Source: Tanypteryx hageni (taxonomy: Eukaryota; Arthropoda; Insecta; Odonata; Petaluridae). Taken from it: a stretch of 64,000 bases of DNA. Each line of letters begins with the position of its first letter. Positions within the stretch are counted from its first letter, which is position 1. The position numbers and the translations under genes are program-made. The stretch lies in contig CM054117.1 in assembly GCA_028673005.1 (NCBI GenBank), positions 51,457,870 through 51,521,869 of the forward strand, given 5' to 3'. This document shows, piece by piece, positions 24,291 through 34,739 of this stretch. Below the pieces are notes generated by a model, which saw nothing but the letters and a program-made list of their open reading frames with translations, had not been told where the DNA came from and ran no database searches.

Positions 24291-24831
24291 AGAACTTAAA
24301 AAAAAAACATTTTATGAAAGGTAAAGAAAGATCTCATCAGAATTCAGTTATGGGTCTTCATTTGTTTGGCACGAAAGATGTTTCTGTGGATGGAATGAGG
24401 ATTAATTTTCTGCTGAAATTATAGGAAAACATTAAGGAATTTTAGGACAAAGAATATGTTCTACAGAAAAACGTCATTTCCGCGATTACTGTCTTGCAAA
24501 ATGAAGTCAAAAGTCCGATGCACTTGATCACAATAGATTAGTGGCTATTACATCGTGTCAGCGAGAAATGCCACGTCATGAGGCATATACGATTTTAACA
24601 AGATAATAACTGCAAGTTTTTTTAACATTTTTCTCGTCTGTTTTAAGCAGTGCGATAATATGTGCCAATATCGAAAGACAAAACATCGCAGTTAAGACGT
24701 AACGGTCTGTTGCAGTTCATCAGCACGGAAACTCGATCACAGATCGAAGAGATTCTTCATGGAACCGAAGAGATAGAGATCACATGGCGTAGGGTCAGGT
24801 CTTTGACTTATATGGTCCAACACCTCCAATC

Positions 24832-25270
24832 TCAACCTCCGAAACATCTGTTGGGTGTGAGTTTGGAGTGGAAGTTGCTATGATACCATCCTATGGGGCG
24901 CATGCGTCGCTTTATGCTCAACTTGTACATGACGACATAATGGGTGGATTGTGATACAATATTGAGTTCTTTTACAATTAAAATAAGGTTTGTACGCCTC
25001 TTGTCTGTAATCAATAATTTAACGAGACGAATTCTGTTATTTACGTGAGATTGCGTGACTTTGTAGATGGTCATTCTAGCCATATCTACGTAATAAACGG
25101 TTTTCCTACCAATAAAACCAATTTAAGAAACAAAACGGAGGCTTTATCATATTCCGCAAGTTTATTATATGCTTCAAACATACATATTTCTGTTAGAAGA
25201 TGGAATCGGATCAGGCAACAAAATTCAACCATGCACTCATGAGTCTTTGGTTTATGTTGACGATGCAAAA
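24832..25270 (-). pseudogene. mariner-type transposase remnant (N-terminal HTH part)
   Basis: The minus strand from about 25270 reads FHLLTEICMFEAYNKLAEY, then after an in-frame stop IRLVKLLITDKRRTN, then LIVKELNIVSQSTHYVV and RRMRPIGWYHSNFHSKLTP. The order matches the paired helix-turn-helix region of mariner transposases: an N-terminal helix set, a GRP-like linker, 'DRR-T-- E-A-ELN-SQST', then 'RWVP--LT'. At least one stop interrupts it and the catalytic DD[D/E] domain is not recognisable downstream, so it is dead. The match is from pattern memory only. Confidence 0.5.
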
Positions 25271-25479
25271 GAGATGACACAAGTAGTAGTCACGTGCCAA
25301 GGCAAGTTAACCACTGAAACTCGTTTAGAGAACTCGTTTTGGAGTGTGGACAGTTTCGCTACCATGTTTATTGAACTGCGACGAATTCATGAAACACATG
25401 TCTCCAAAAGTCGGTTTTATTTTATTTACAGTAAGATAAACAGCGAGTATAGTATAAGCAAAAAGACATAATTTGATTC

Positions 25480-26040
25480 ACGATACCTAAATAACGTTTA
25501 GTCGCAATGGACTTGGTGATTTTTAATTTATGAAATATAGTTTTCCATCGGCTATTAAAATTTATAGCATTAGATACAAATCGAATCGATAAAAATATTG
25601 GTACGGTTTACATCTAATTCGAATACACCAGTAGACTACACGTGAATAAATCCAAGAATTCGCATTTCAACATAAAAATTATTGAAAAAGTGCCTATCTT
25701 AGGTACCTTCAACAACCGTAGCAAAGCTGTAAAAACCAGATGCGTACTTCTGCTCAATGAAACCGCCTTCAGCAGTAATTTACCGAAAGTTGATTCTAAA
25801 AAGTGAATTGCCACTGAATACGGCTACATTGTAATCGAACTGCGAATCTGATTTCCACAGCCTTGCTATGGCTATGGAGATACCTAAGATAATTAATTAC
25901 TATTTCAATTTTCATGATGTTGAAGCGCTTATACTTGAATTTATTCACATAATTTTCCAGTCACTTATGAATAGCTTTTGTCTGGAATTGATTCCGTGAT
26001 TTGCGCTCTTTAAATACGCACGCAGATTTAAAGCTTTTTA
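25480..26040. other. AT-rich DNA without recognised content
   Basis: I see no supported feature. Confidence 0.35.
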
Positions 26041-26199
26041 GCTTACTTCTCCCCCTCAAAAAACAATAACAGGCGGGCATTGCGAAGCGAAAGATCTTAC
26101 TCAACACATCATCACGAAAATTATCGAAAGGTCGAACACCTCGATTCCTATTACCTAACCCTAAAGAAGTATATCGGCTCTTATCCCGCTTATAAATTC

Positions 26200-26460
26200 C
26201 CCCAAATGTGTCGCTTGATCCGTTTAGGAGAGTGGGAGAGACAGAAAACTCGCTCCGCACCGCGTTGCATCAACGTTGTCCGGGAGTTCGAAAGACCCGC
26301 CCCGCGATAAATCCATCTCGTTCCGCGGAACGCCGAAACCGCGCAATTGGCGCGTCCGATGTCTTACTAAGCCCGCCAAATATTCCCTTCCCTCCAACCC
26401 CGTAGTTTCGATTTTCACCGCACGACATTAAAAGAGGAGTAAAACGTGCGCGCGTACGTC
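26200..26460. promoter_or_regulatory. CpG-rich island, possible promoter or first exon
   Basis: Locally high G+C with many CG dinucleotides (for example CCGCGATAAATCC and CCGCGGAACGCCG) stands out from the AT-rich surroundings. Several short frames are open but none shows splice junctions or motifs I can defend. It lies inside the inferred MORN5 intron, so a promoter here would belong to another or antisense transcript. Confidence 0.25.
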
Positions 26461-26507
26461 ACGCAAGAGGATTCGCGTAATGGAAAATGAAGGAATTCCT
26501 TTCCTTC

Positions 26508-26526
26508 CACACACACACACACACAA
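26508..26526. repeat. (CA)n microsatellite
   Basis: A short AC run in otherwise unique DNA. Confidence 0.8.
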
Positions 26527-26916
26527 ACGCCGAGAGATCCGAAAAAATATAAACTTTCTTCTCCTAAATTGCGTAATAAAGAGATGTAGGTCGAATTAAA
26601 AGTTATGTCCACCGCACCCCATCCTTCCCTTTCGTCATTTGAGGCGAAAATAATACGACGGTTCACTCTTTTGTGAGAATCTTTCACAGATTTTGAAAAT
26701 TCGTAAAACAATTAAATAAGACGCCCTAGTAAGTTTGGCTGGAGGTTGAAAGAAATGTGACGGATTCTTTGCGCTGAACGGGGGAGAAACAAGATTGGAA
26801 AGGTCGGAGTACACAGAGTTTCCAAATGCGTTCTTTGAGATTTCACAATGTTCTCAATATTTTTCGCTCAGATGAGATTTTTAACGAGAATCAAGCGAGG
26901 TACGATGTGAAATGCA

Positions 26917-27380
26917 TGCAGGTCTTCATGCAAAGTAGTCGAAATTACTGTCCGATTTTAACCAAAATTGGAATCGACAAATTAATTTTAACAAAACTCC
27001 CTAATACGTAATTTTATTAAAATACGTCAAGCGGTTTCCGAGTTGAAACAATGGAACATTGTAAACTATATGTAGGTCTTCATGTAAAATGGTCGTCATT
27101 GTTGTCCGATTTTAACCAAAATTGGAATCGGTCAATTAATTTTAGCAAAACTCTCTAATACCAAATTTCATCAATATACATCCAGCGGTTCCCGAGTTGA
27201 AACAATGGAACATTGTAAACTATATGTAGGTCTTCATGTAAAATGGTCGTCATTGTTGTCCGATTTTAACCAAAATTGGAACCGGTCCACCAATTTCAGC
27301 TAAACTCCCCGTTACCATATTTCATCAAAATACATAAAGCGGTTCCCGAGTTTTAACATGCGGACGGACGGACGGACGGA
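26917..27380 (+). repeat. Tandem array, three 154-bp units, ending in (CGGA)n
   Basis: Units start at 26917, 27071 and 27225, each with GGTCTTCATG, then TCCGATTTTAACCAAAATTG, then a CGGTT-CCGAGTT block near the end. The spacing is exactly 154 bp in both cases, so no net indel separates the units. The first unit is the most diverged. The array ends in CGGACGGACGGACGGACGGA at 27361-27380. Confidence 0.85.
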
Positions 27381-27699
27381 ATCGACCTCCCCTATTTGCG
27401 TTCACTTCATGCAAAGAACGCATAAAAATACAAATGAAAGGGTTTTTTCTTTTATTTTAACTGCCTTACCTCTGGGTCAAATGAAAACCGCCGTACGAAT
27501 GGGGTTGGTATTTTACGGCGAGAAGGGTTCTCCCCGGTCTCCGCAGGTAATGCAGATCGACCGAACAGATAAAAAGAAAAACCCTTTTGTCCGACCGCCA
27601 TATGTGGTCCTCTATTTTATGATTTCGAAGAAACTTCCAGCAAAAGTGTCGGATTTTTGGGAGGGACCACACACGCACACACACTATTCATAGGAGCAT

Positions 27700-28409
27700 T
27701 TTGGGAAGGAAAATTTTTGTTCTCTTTAAGCAGATTCATATAGTTCTTAATGTAGGAACAAAATCTATTTCCCTTGAGATCTTGATGGGGAATTTTCTAC
27801 GAATTATCTAAATTAACCGGTTCCTGAAAATTTTACCTGAAAACGTTTCGGTATTCACTCCATAAGAAACGCTATTTTTAGAAGACTTTAATAATAGGAT
27901 AAAATCTACGAGACTGTGATAAGACAACATGTTAGAAACTCGATATTAAGTTTTAACTTTTATTGTTTCCTATTTTCAAGATCAAACATGTATCTTGATT
28001 TCCCTTATTAAGAATTTAAATGCTAGATATTTACTGTAAAATGATATCACATAGTACATAAAAACGCAATTGATCGCATAATTTTACAAATGTAGCCGTA
28101 TATAAGGGCGATTGGGGATATGAATGAAACAAGTAAAATAATCAGCGCAAGCCCTGCGGATCGGCAACTTATTAAAACACATTAATTTTTGCTTTTTTAT
28201 AAAAATGATCCATTTTTGGAATATAGTTTGACCGTGTTATTTTTATTTGCATAATTGATTGCGCGAGTGGTTATTTTTATCCTCGAGTTTGGGAAAAATA
28301 AAATTTCAAGAAATTTGGTAGATCACAACATACTTTGAGAATTAATGTATGTAATGCTAAATCTAAACATACGTTCCCAAAGATTAATAATGTCGTAGTT
28401 CACTGTAGG
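27700..28409. other. AT-rich DNA without recognised content
   Basis: No feature is supported. Confidence 0.35.
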
Positions 28410-28424
28410 CAGAATATAACTCTT

Positions 28425-28631
28425 TCGAAGCCTTTCGTGGTGTTGTTGACTTGAAGGTTCCATATTTCCGGGTGGTCAACACGTCGGTCAATTGGTGGAC
28501 TGACAACAATTTCGCCGAACTTCCTGTCGGCGTCTTAAGGTCGACCTGAAGACGCCGACAGGAAGGTCGGCGAAACTGTTGTCAGTTCTCCAATTCACCA
28601 GCGTGGTGACCACCCGCAAATATGAAGCCTT
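28425..28631. mobile_element. Palindromic element with hammerhead-like core and 15-bp TSD
   Basis: Inverted arms meet at AGGTCGACCT (centre 28542.5) and run out to about 28452 and 28633; the left side continues 27 bases further alone (28425-28451). The flanks CAGAATATAACTCTT at 28410-28424 and 28632-28646 are a 15-bp target duplication. The right arm contains CUGAAGA (28546-28552), one unpaired C, a 6-bp stem GCCGAC/GUCGGC closing an AGGAAG loop, then GAAA (28572-28575). The left arm copy is decayed (CUUAAGA). The design equals that of the PLE-derived palindromes at 22064 and 62508, though the sequence is a different family. Confidence 0.72.
28546..28575 (+). ncRNA. Hammerhead-like ribozyme core in the 28.4-kb palindrome
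   Basis: CUGAAGA, then one C, then a GCCGAC/GUCGGC stem with an AGGAAG loop, then GAAA. The catalytic-core bases are all conserved; the stem and loop differ in sequence from the PLE at 62.5 kb while the layout, including the single extra base, is the same. Confidence 0.45.
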
Positions 28632-28646
28632 CAGAATATAACTCTT

Positions 28647-29200
28647 ATGTTAAATATTAGTAATAAAATGAAAATGTTGCGTAATACTGCCAAATTTATT
28701 TTAGATATCAAAAGGAACTTCATGCCTAAGAAGAAGAAAAGTATGGATAAAACTCCAATGGGTTTCATTTGAAAGCTATAAAATTCCAAAAAAGTAATGC
28801 CATTGAATTTGGGAGATCAAACTGCTAAAAATTATCAGAATTTCTATTTTTAAATTAATTATGCATCCTTTTATGAGATCCTGATATGTATATTCATTCG
28901 CAAAGATGATTGAGTATTTATATCAATAAACAAAAAAAGAATAATATTAATCAGTAAAAATATTTCTTTCGTGCCCACTCATTCCTTAAGATTGCATTTA
29001 CTCATCTGGAAACCCAATAACCTTTTTGTACTGAACCAACTAATAAATTCGACCTACGCGTATCACAGCGATTCTATTTATATCGAAGAGTAGCCTTAAT
29101 AACCATGGGTTGGCGTCACAAATAAAGGCAGAAGAGCGGAAACATTTCGTCATTTGTTCGTGGGAAAAGGTTGATTGGCGATTAGCGGAGTCTGAGAAGG
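28647..29200. other. AT-rich DNA without recognised content
   Basis: I see no supported gene or element. Confidence 0.35.
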
Positions 29201-29205
29201 AGTTC

Positions 29206-29206
<1 letters not shown>

Positions 29207-29286
<80 letters not shown>

Positions 29287-29300
29287 AGAGAGAGAGAGAA
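29207..29300. repeat. (GA)n microsatellite, about 90 bp
   Basis: A nearly pure AG run, slightly interrupted by A insertions after 29279. It lies about 150 bases upstream of the candidate exon at 29447 and could be in its 5' leader. Confidence 0.95.
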
Positions 29301-29446
29301 GGGAAGAGTTAGAGAAAGAGCAGCTAGGATACGGTCGATGAGCGTAACCTGCGTCAGATCAACTGCAAGGCAAAAGGTCAAAGGGACATAGCAGGGCGGA
29401 AATACGCGGAAACACGGATACACCGGCCTCAAGCGATGGGAGAGAG

Positions 29447-29643
29447 ATGAGATCTTCTTTTCGTCCGGCGGATAACTTCACGGAACAAAAGAACAACGGA
29501 CCGCGCCCGCGGAGCTTAATCCTTGCACGAGTACTGCGAAAACGGCTACACGAGCTCGCTAAAGCTCTGGGTTATCTAACAACGTTTGCGATTCCCATGT
29601 TGATAGTCTATTTCTTTATTCTTGTGCTCTGCGAGTATGACAG
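29447..29643 (+). CDS. Candidate first coding exon of a single-pass membrane protein
   Basis: From ATG at 29447 the frame runs 65 codons into CAG then GTAAAA, a fair splice donor; the intron would start at 29644 and the first stop (TAA) lies within the donor. The N-terminal 45 residues are hydrophilic and basic (RSLILARVLRKRLHELAKAL). A hydrophobic stretch of about 20 residues follows (YLTTFAIPMLIVYFFILVLC), giving the profile of a type II or signal-anchor protein with a basic cytoplasmic side. Codon composition is richer in CG than the surroundings. No family is recognised. No downstream exon was located, and the frame could be chance. Confidence 0.35.
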
Positions 29644-29792
29644 GTAAAAATACTACATTGAAAACGTATTAGGAATGCGATTGTGAACATTTACATTTCC
29701 AAAATAAAATACTAGTTTCCACTAGAAAAATTTTTACGGGGCCAATTTAGACGAGTCACTTGATTCTGATGAGGATCGATCGTCGAAAAGTG

Positions 29793-30003
29793 TGGGGGAG
29801 GATCCAGAAATTTCCATAGGAGTGGAGGGTGCGATCTCACTTCATTAGGATCCGTCACTACCGACGGCACTTGTCATTTTCCGAACCAAATAAGGAGCTT
29901 TATTTTACGGAATGAGTTTAATAAGATAAGGACAAACAAAGACGAGGTGTACAAGAGGAAGATCAATCCCATCGTCAGCTCCTTTGATCCGCCAGCGGAA
30001 CAT
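29793..30003. repeat. Repeat bounded by GGATCC/GATCCGCC-type ends, copy 2
   Basis: It opens GGATCCAGAAATT and closes GATCCGCCAGCGGAAC, with blocks shared with 19387-19643 (CGAC-GCACTT, CCGTCA). It is non-coding. Confidence 0.4.
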
Positions 30004-30049
30004 GTGTATTATATAATTAGAATTATAAGAATAATTCAAATTAATATTT

Positions 30050-30215
30050 TCAACCTAAAGAAGGAGAAAAATTCTGAAGTTGATCGAGAATGGAACCCGG
30101 GTCTCTCCCTTTCCCGGGAAAGTGCTTTAATCAGCTAAGATAGCAAACCAACATAATTATCCAACTTTGAATTGGGGGAGATCCGGGTTCGATTCCCGAT
30201 CAAGTTAAGAATATT
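30050..30215. mobile_element. Two tRNA-derived SINE heads in inverted orientation
   Basis: On the minus strand, TTAGCTGATTAAAGC (30138-30124) is an A-box/D-arm-like stretch and GGGTTCCATTC (30098-30088) a T-arm-like stretch. On the plus strand, GGGTTCGATTCC (30185-30196) is a second B box. Their outward flanks are also similar (CGATCAACTTCAGAAT against CGATCAAGTTAAGAAT), so these are two copies of one element pointing away from each other; the plus copy lacks its A-box half. Neither folds into a complete tRNA. Confidence 0.6.
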
Positions 30216-30219
30216 TCTC

Positions 30220-31816
30220 TATGTTGAAATTTAAGTTCTATGCATTAAAACTTCATTTATCTACATTACATCTTGTGATTCAAGTTATTTCCATGTTTGG
30301 GATGGCCCTAGTGAAATCAAAAGGTTATACCACATTGTTACTAACTATCTAAATATGTGGAGAATTCCAGTAATAGATTTTCAATAATTAAATACGAGAA
30401 AAAATTCATAAAATTTACTAAAATGTGACATTCAAATGACAAATGAGAACTAAATTGCCTTATATGCTAGTTGTGGCAATTTTTTCAAAGCTTTTATGAT
30501 GATAAAAACGTTGCATTGCCAAACATTTGGAGAGAGGATGAAAATATCATAATTCTGTTATTCAAATTTCATTAGGTTGGCAGATACCATGCATACAGAC
30601 AGTCTGACGTAAGAGTGGGTACACAAAAAGAAAATATAAGCTTTTTTGTGTGAAATAAAATGAACAATCTTTCGAATCTGAGTTTGAGTTTGTAAGCATT
30701 CGCACTATACGAAATTTATAACCTTTAGATACCAACCCATAACAAGAAATATTCCGAAATTATCTATCTGGAGGAGTGAAAACTACGCCCGGGCTTATAT
30801 GAGACCCACAAAATATAAACCACTCAATTCATTTGAAACATCACTTTAAAGCGATATGGACCTATTTCCTGGAAACTCGAAAACAAACATACTGGAATGA
30901 AACGTATTCAAAATACATTTCGGTGAAAGAGAAAAGTTATTCTACGTATTGCGTCTTTCATATCAAAAACCCTTATAAATACAATCACGCAAATTTACCC
31001 TATTTTTTGAACGAAAGACAACGAAGTCCATTTGATAAACTCCGACGCACATTACGGCAAGGGGAGTTGGCGGAGTCGACAGGCTATCCTCGTTTGCCTT
31101 CAGCAGGGAAGTTGGGGAAGAGGATCCTTGAATGCGGGATAGAGTGGGAAAGCAAAATAGGCATGGAAAGAGGAAGAAGGGCATATGCTCATCAAGTTGA
31201 AATGAAGGAAGTGGGAGAGGAAGGACGACCACACCATACCAAAACCCACACGTTATAATGCTCCCACGCTAAAAGGCAAAAGGAAAAAAAAACTCCGAAG
31301 AGAGAACGCGAGGAGAAACAGATAAAATTAATGAATAAAAAGATAAAAATATTTCCATGTATATTCAAGCATACATCCATTTATGCGTCTGTATGCGCGT
31401 AAAGTAAAACAAGAGAAACATATTGGGAGAAAAAAGCAAAAATCATACAAAAGACTAACGCCGCGCGACATAAGACTGGATTGAAGCATGCGCAGTAAAC
31501 TACTGACCAACGCGTGTACCCCCTCCCCCACGCGGATTAGATTACGCAAGGTTAAATAAATGTCAAACACGCATAAAATTTAATTATAAGCCTTCTTGAA
31601 ATGAGTGTGAACGGCATTTTACAAATATATGTGATGTAAGAAAGCTCGTAGTATACACGCACAAGTTATTTTCTCCGTAACGAATTTAATTTGCACAACG
31701 CGGTTTTATCCGACGGGTCCTTTCCTTATAACGTAACCATTGCTATGCGAAAAAAACTACTCTACATAGCCTCACTTAATTATATTTTTCTTTGCCATCT
31801 CGCTTCTCATTCAAAC
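30220..31816. other. Intronic DNA without recognised content
   Basis: Open frames at 30833-31258 (plus) and 30963-31570 (minus) have no motif, start context or splice support. I see nothing else. Confidence 0.35.
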
Positions 31817-32055
31817 TACAGGATGTCTCAAAAGTCCCTTTACCACAGACGTTAAGATTGACTGGCAATAAATAAACAATAAGGAATATATTTTAAAATG
31901 TAAACACGAAGAAGTAACTGTTTAAAACTTATTATTTTTTATTAAGGGGTAGTTTACTAATCAGTTGAGTCCGATTTAATTGCTAACTGCTGCAAATTTC
32001 CTCCACTTATGGGATTTACGTAAAAACCTGTACCGAAAGATCGGTGATTCTGGAA

Positions 32056-32235
32056 TTTTTATCTTCGAAAGTATAAATAATAATTAGGATGTGCCCTCGC
32101 GTACTTTTTTGTGACTAATGTACTCTTTCCGAATACATTTTTTAATCGATACGTTACAGATCATATAAGAGCCAGGGAGAGAAAAATATGGCTTTTAATT
32201 GTTGCCTGACGGATGCCATTTAACGAGATACGAGT
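32056..32235 (+). repeat. Family C repeat, copy 1
   Basis: GAATTTTTATCTTCGAAAG, then CTTTCCGAATACATTTTTTA, then GGGAGAGAAAAATATGGC and TTTAACGAGATAC occur in the same order as in the two tandem units at 46608-47040. Confidence 0.7.
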
Positions 32236-32545
32236 ATAACTTGATTAAAGTACATACTTATACAAAGCGGATCACAAACCGGCGACAGACGATTTGACAG
32301 ACGAGACGTGCGCATAAAGCGTACCGCTACTAACTTTACCTTGTATAGAATGTCTAAAAATATGCTACATCTATCATTTCTATTCATTGTTAATCTACCT
32401 TTTATAGTCATTGTTATATTAATTGTTTATTTCGTCTTCATGATTATTTTTAATAATCAAGAACATCAGTAGGGTTCCCCCGTGAGTGCCTTAACTCCCT
32501 GTCGTAGCGAGGTGATAATCGCGATCTGATGTTTTTTACGTTTCT

Positions 32546-33330
32546 CGCTTTTTGCAGGAAGATATATGACAAGACTTCCGAAGGAAACAGCTTTATGTCT
32601 GTGTGTGTCTCCGTTTCACAATAACAACTTACCCATCAATGGACCGGTTTTAATGAAATTCTGTATGAGGCTCGCGCTACCAGGCTCAATACCCCGGAGC
32701 CATATTTTATTTGGTGAAGATTGATGTCCCTAGTTCGATTCCAGGAACATCCTTCCCCTATCTTATTAACATAGAAAATCTCAAATCCATCGCGCAGAGA
32801 TTTTTTTCTATGGAACTTTAAAATGCCTTAGAATTGTCATATCGAAGCGGGGTTTGTACTACACTACTTCTATCACAGTTTTGATAATCGTTCGTATTTC
32901 CTTGAATTTCCAATAAATCGCATTTTATTGGAGTGTTGGCATGGAGAATATTATTACCGAACTCGCTTTGAGTATAGAGGGATGCACCGATGGGTTATTT
33001 TCCAGTCAACTACATTTCAGAGCCATGGACTGTTGATCCGAGTGTATGCATAGTACTTTGTCGTAAAATTACGAACAGAAAATAAAGAAGGAAAGTCACT
33101 GCTTTGCAAGTTTGGAGCATGTTTGGATTATTTTACGATAAATATTATAATGCTCTACTCATATGATTTCCAATTTTTCTTTATCACTGATAAACTATGA
33201 ATTACAAATGGCATTGATGGCAAGAGAATTCCTTGGAATGGCTTATACTAACTGAAACATTTCCTGTCAATATAAGTAAGCAATTCGACACGTCAACGTT
33301 CTGCCCTGGACTCTTGTTTTAAGGTAGACC
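32546..33330 (+). repeat. Family B repeat, uninterrupted copy
   Basis: The copy runs through CCGAAGGAAACAGCTTTATG, a TG-rich patch, ATGAAATTCTGTATGAGGCT, GATTGATGTCCC, AATCGCATTTTAT, GGACTGTTGATCC and TTTCCTGTCAATATA. The same landmarks occur in the same order at 60253-60520, 61530-61800 and 63645-63845, where later insertions split the second copy. It is non-coding. Confidence 0.75.
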
Positions 33331-34028
33331 ACAATGAAAATCTACCCATGAACATTCGCAATTTTTCGACATTGTTTATTCCTTGAATAAAATTTTCAAG
33401 TATTTTGCAAAGAACCGTCTTTTAAGCGTTAAAAACGAATTGAACTTAGGATGCGCAGTAGCACTTTATCAGAATTCCTTGGCGTGCACACACAAATTAG
33501 AACGGAGGAGTTCATTTAACCGTCCTTGTATATATGGCGTTACGACGACTATGCTTATCTATTTATTTTCTTTAAATATATTCTACCGACACTCTGCGTT
33601 TAATTATATTCAAAATTCAGGTAAGCTTCATTTTATTTCTACTTTCTATCTTTGCCGACAGGGGTACATGCGTAAAAATTAAGGAGGCGTGATAGTGTAT
33701 ATCGCTCTGGTGGCAAAATGTCTAGACACGGCCCTGATTGTGTGTTAAATTTTGTTTTTTTTTCAGAGAAATTTAACTTCTGCGTTCGGTATGTCTGTCT
33801 GTCTATCGCGTGAACTTCTAAGTGAAAGTAGATAGAGAACGCTTTTTCGCCAATCGATTTTGTATTATGTCTCGTTGCGCACGTTTTCTCGGCTTGTTCG
33901 TCTAAATCATTTTTGAGAAACCGCCATTTATTGTTTGCTTCAGTAGCTTATTCCTAGCATGTTGCTACCAATCTTAGAATATGGGAGTAAAGGCACTTTT
34001 GGGACACACTGTATATGATTGTAAGACG

Positions 34029-34731
34029 AAAGAGCAAGTGACATAAGAGCAAGCCCAAATGAGGAAGTCTCGAAAGACCGAGTGGGCAAATGTATCAAAA
34101 TTTATAATCCATTTACGAATTATATTTTTGAAAATGACAATTTAATCGAATTTTTTGTTACAAAAGAGCAAGTAAACCATAGTATTAAATCAGTGTATGT
34201 ATTATGTATAAAAAGGGCAAAGCAGACAAATCGGCATTGCCTCAGTCGTTGATATACCGATGCTAAGAGATTTTCTGGGCTGGGGTCGTTTTCTGGCGGG
34301 GTTTATCATCAGAATGTCGTTTTCTGACAGAAGTTTAGAGGGAATGATATAGATAGAATGAACGCAACCCGAAAACGACTGACCAAACACAGGAATTCCG
34401 AGTCTTGTAGCATCCGTAAAGCACCTAACCTAATATGTTTTAAGAGCATAGATCATATCATCCCCGATAATCTCTACAGAGACAATATTTAACATCACGA
34501 TAAATTTGTTTTTTAGACACAATCTTCCTTGCCCCATTTAAAGAAACGAAATTTATATTTGCATAATGATATACATACTTGTTCTTTTGGCACAAAACTT
34601 CCATTAACTTGCCCTATTGCAAAGATGTACTTCGTAAATTGATTCTACAGTATAATGTACTTGCTATTTTGTCCAATTGATCTTTGGGACTTGCTCATTT
34701 GTCCACTTGTTCTTATTTCACCTGTTCTTTT
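34029..34731. mobile_element. Possible TIR element of 0.7 kb
   Basis: AAAGAGCAAGTGACATAAGA at the left is complementary, with about 20 percent mismatch, to TCTTATTTCACCTGTTCTTT at the right. Related CTTGTTCTTTT and CTTGCTATTTTGTCC motifs recur inside the right half. No open frame is present. The ends are not sharp and no target duplication was read. Confidence 0.35.
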
Positions 34732-34739
34732 AGAGCCTA

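Larger units (their letters stand above)
31819..34011. mobile_element. 2.2-kb mariner-type TIR element containing older repeats
   Basis: The left end CAGGATGTCTCAAAAGTCCC (with TTTACC next) and the right end GGCACTTTTGGGACACACTG (preceded by GAGTAAA) are inverted repeats of about 27 bp. A TA dinucleotide flanks each (31817-31818 and 34012-34013), as expected for Tc1/mariner insertions. The interior holds repeat C (32056-32235) and repeat B (32546-33330) and no recognisable transposase, so it is non-autonomous or the ends belong to a composite. Confidence 0.6.

Noticed and set aside
30833..31258. 141-codon plus-strand frame
   Set aside because: Begins at a TTG, ends in low-complexity His/Thr sequence, no motif.
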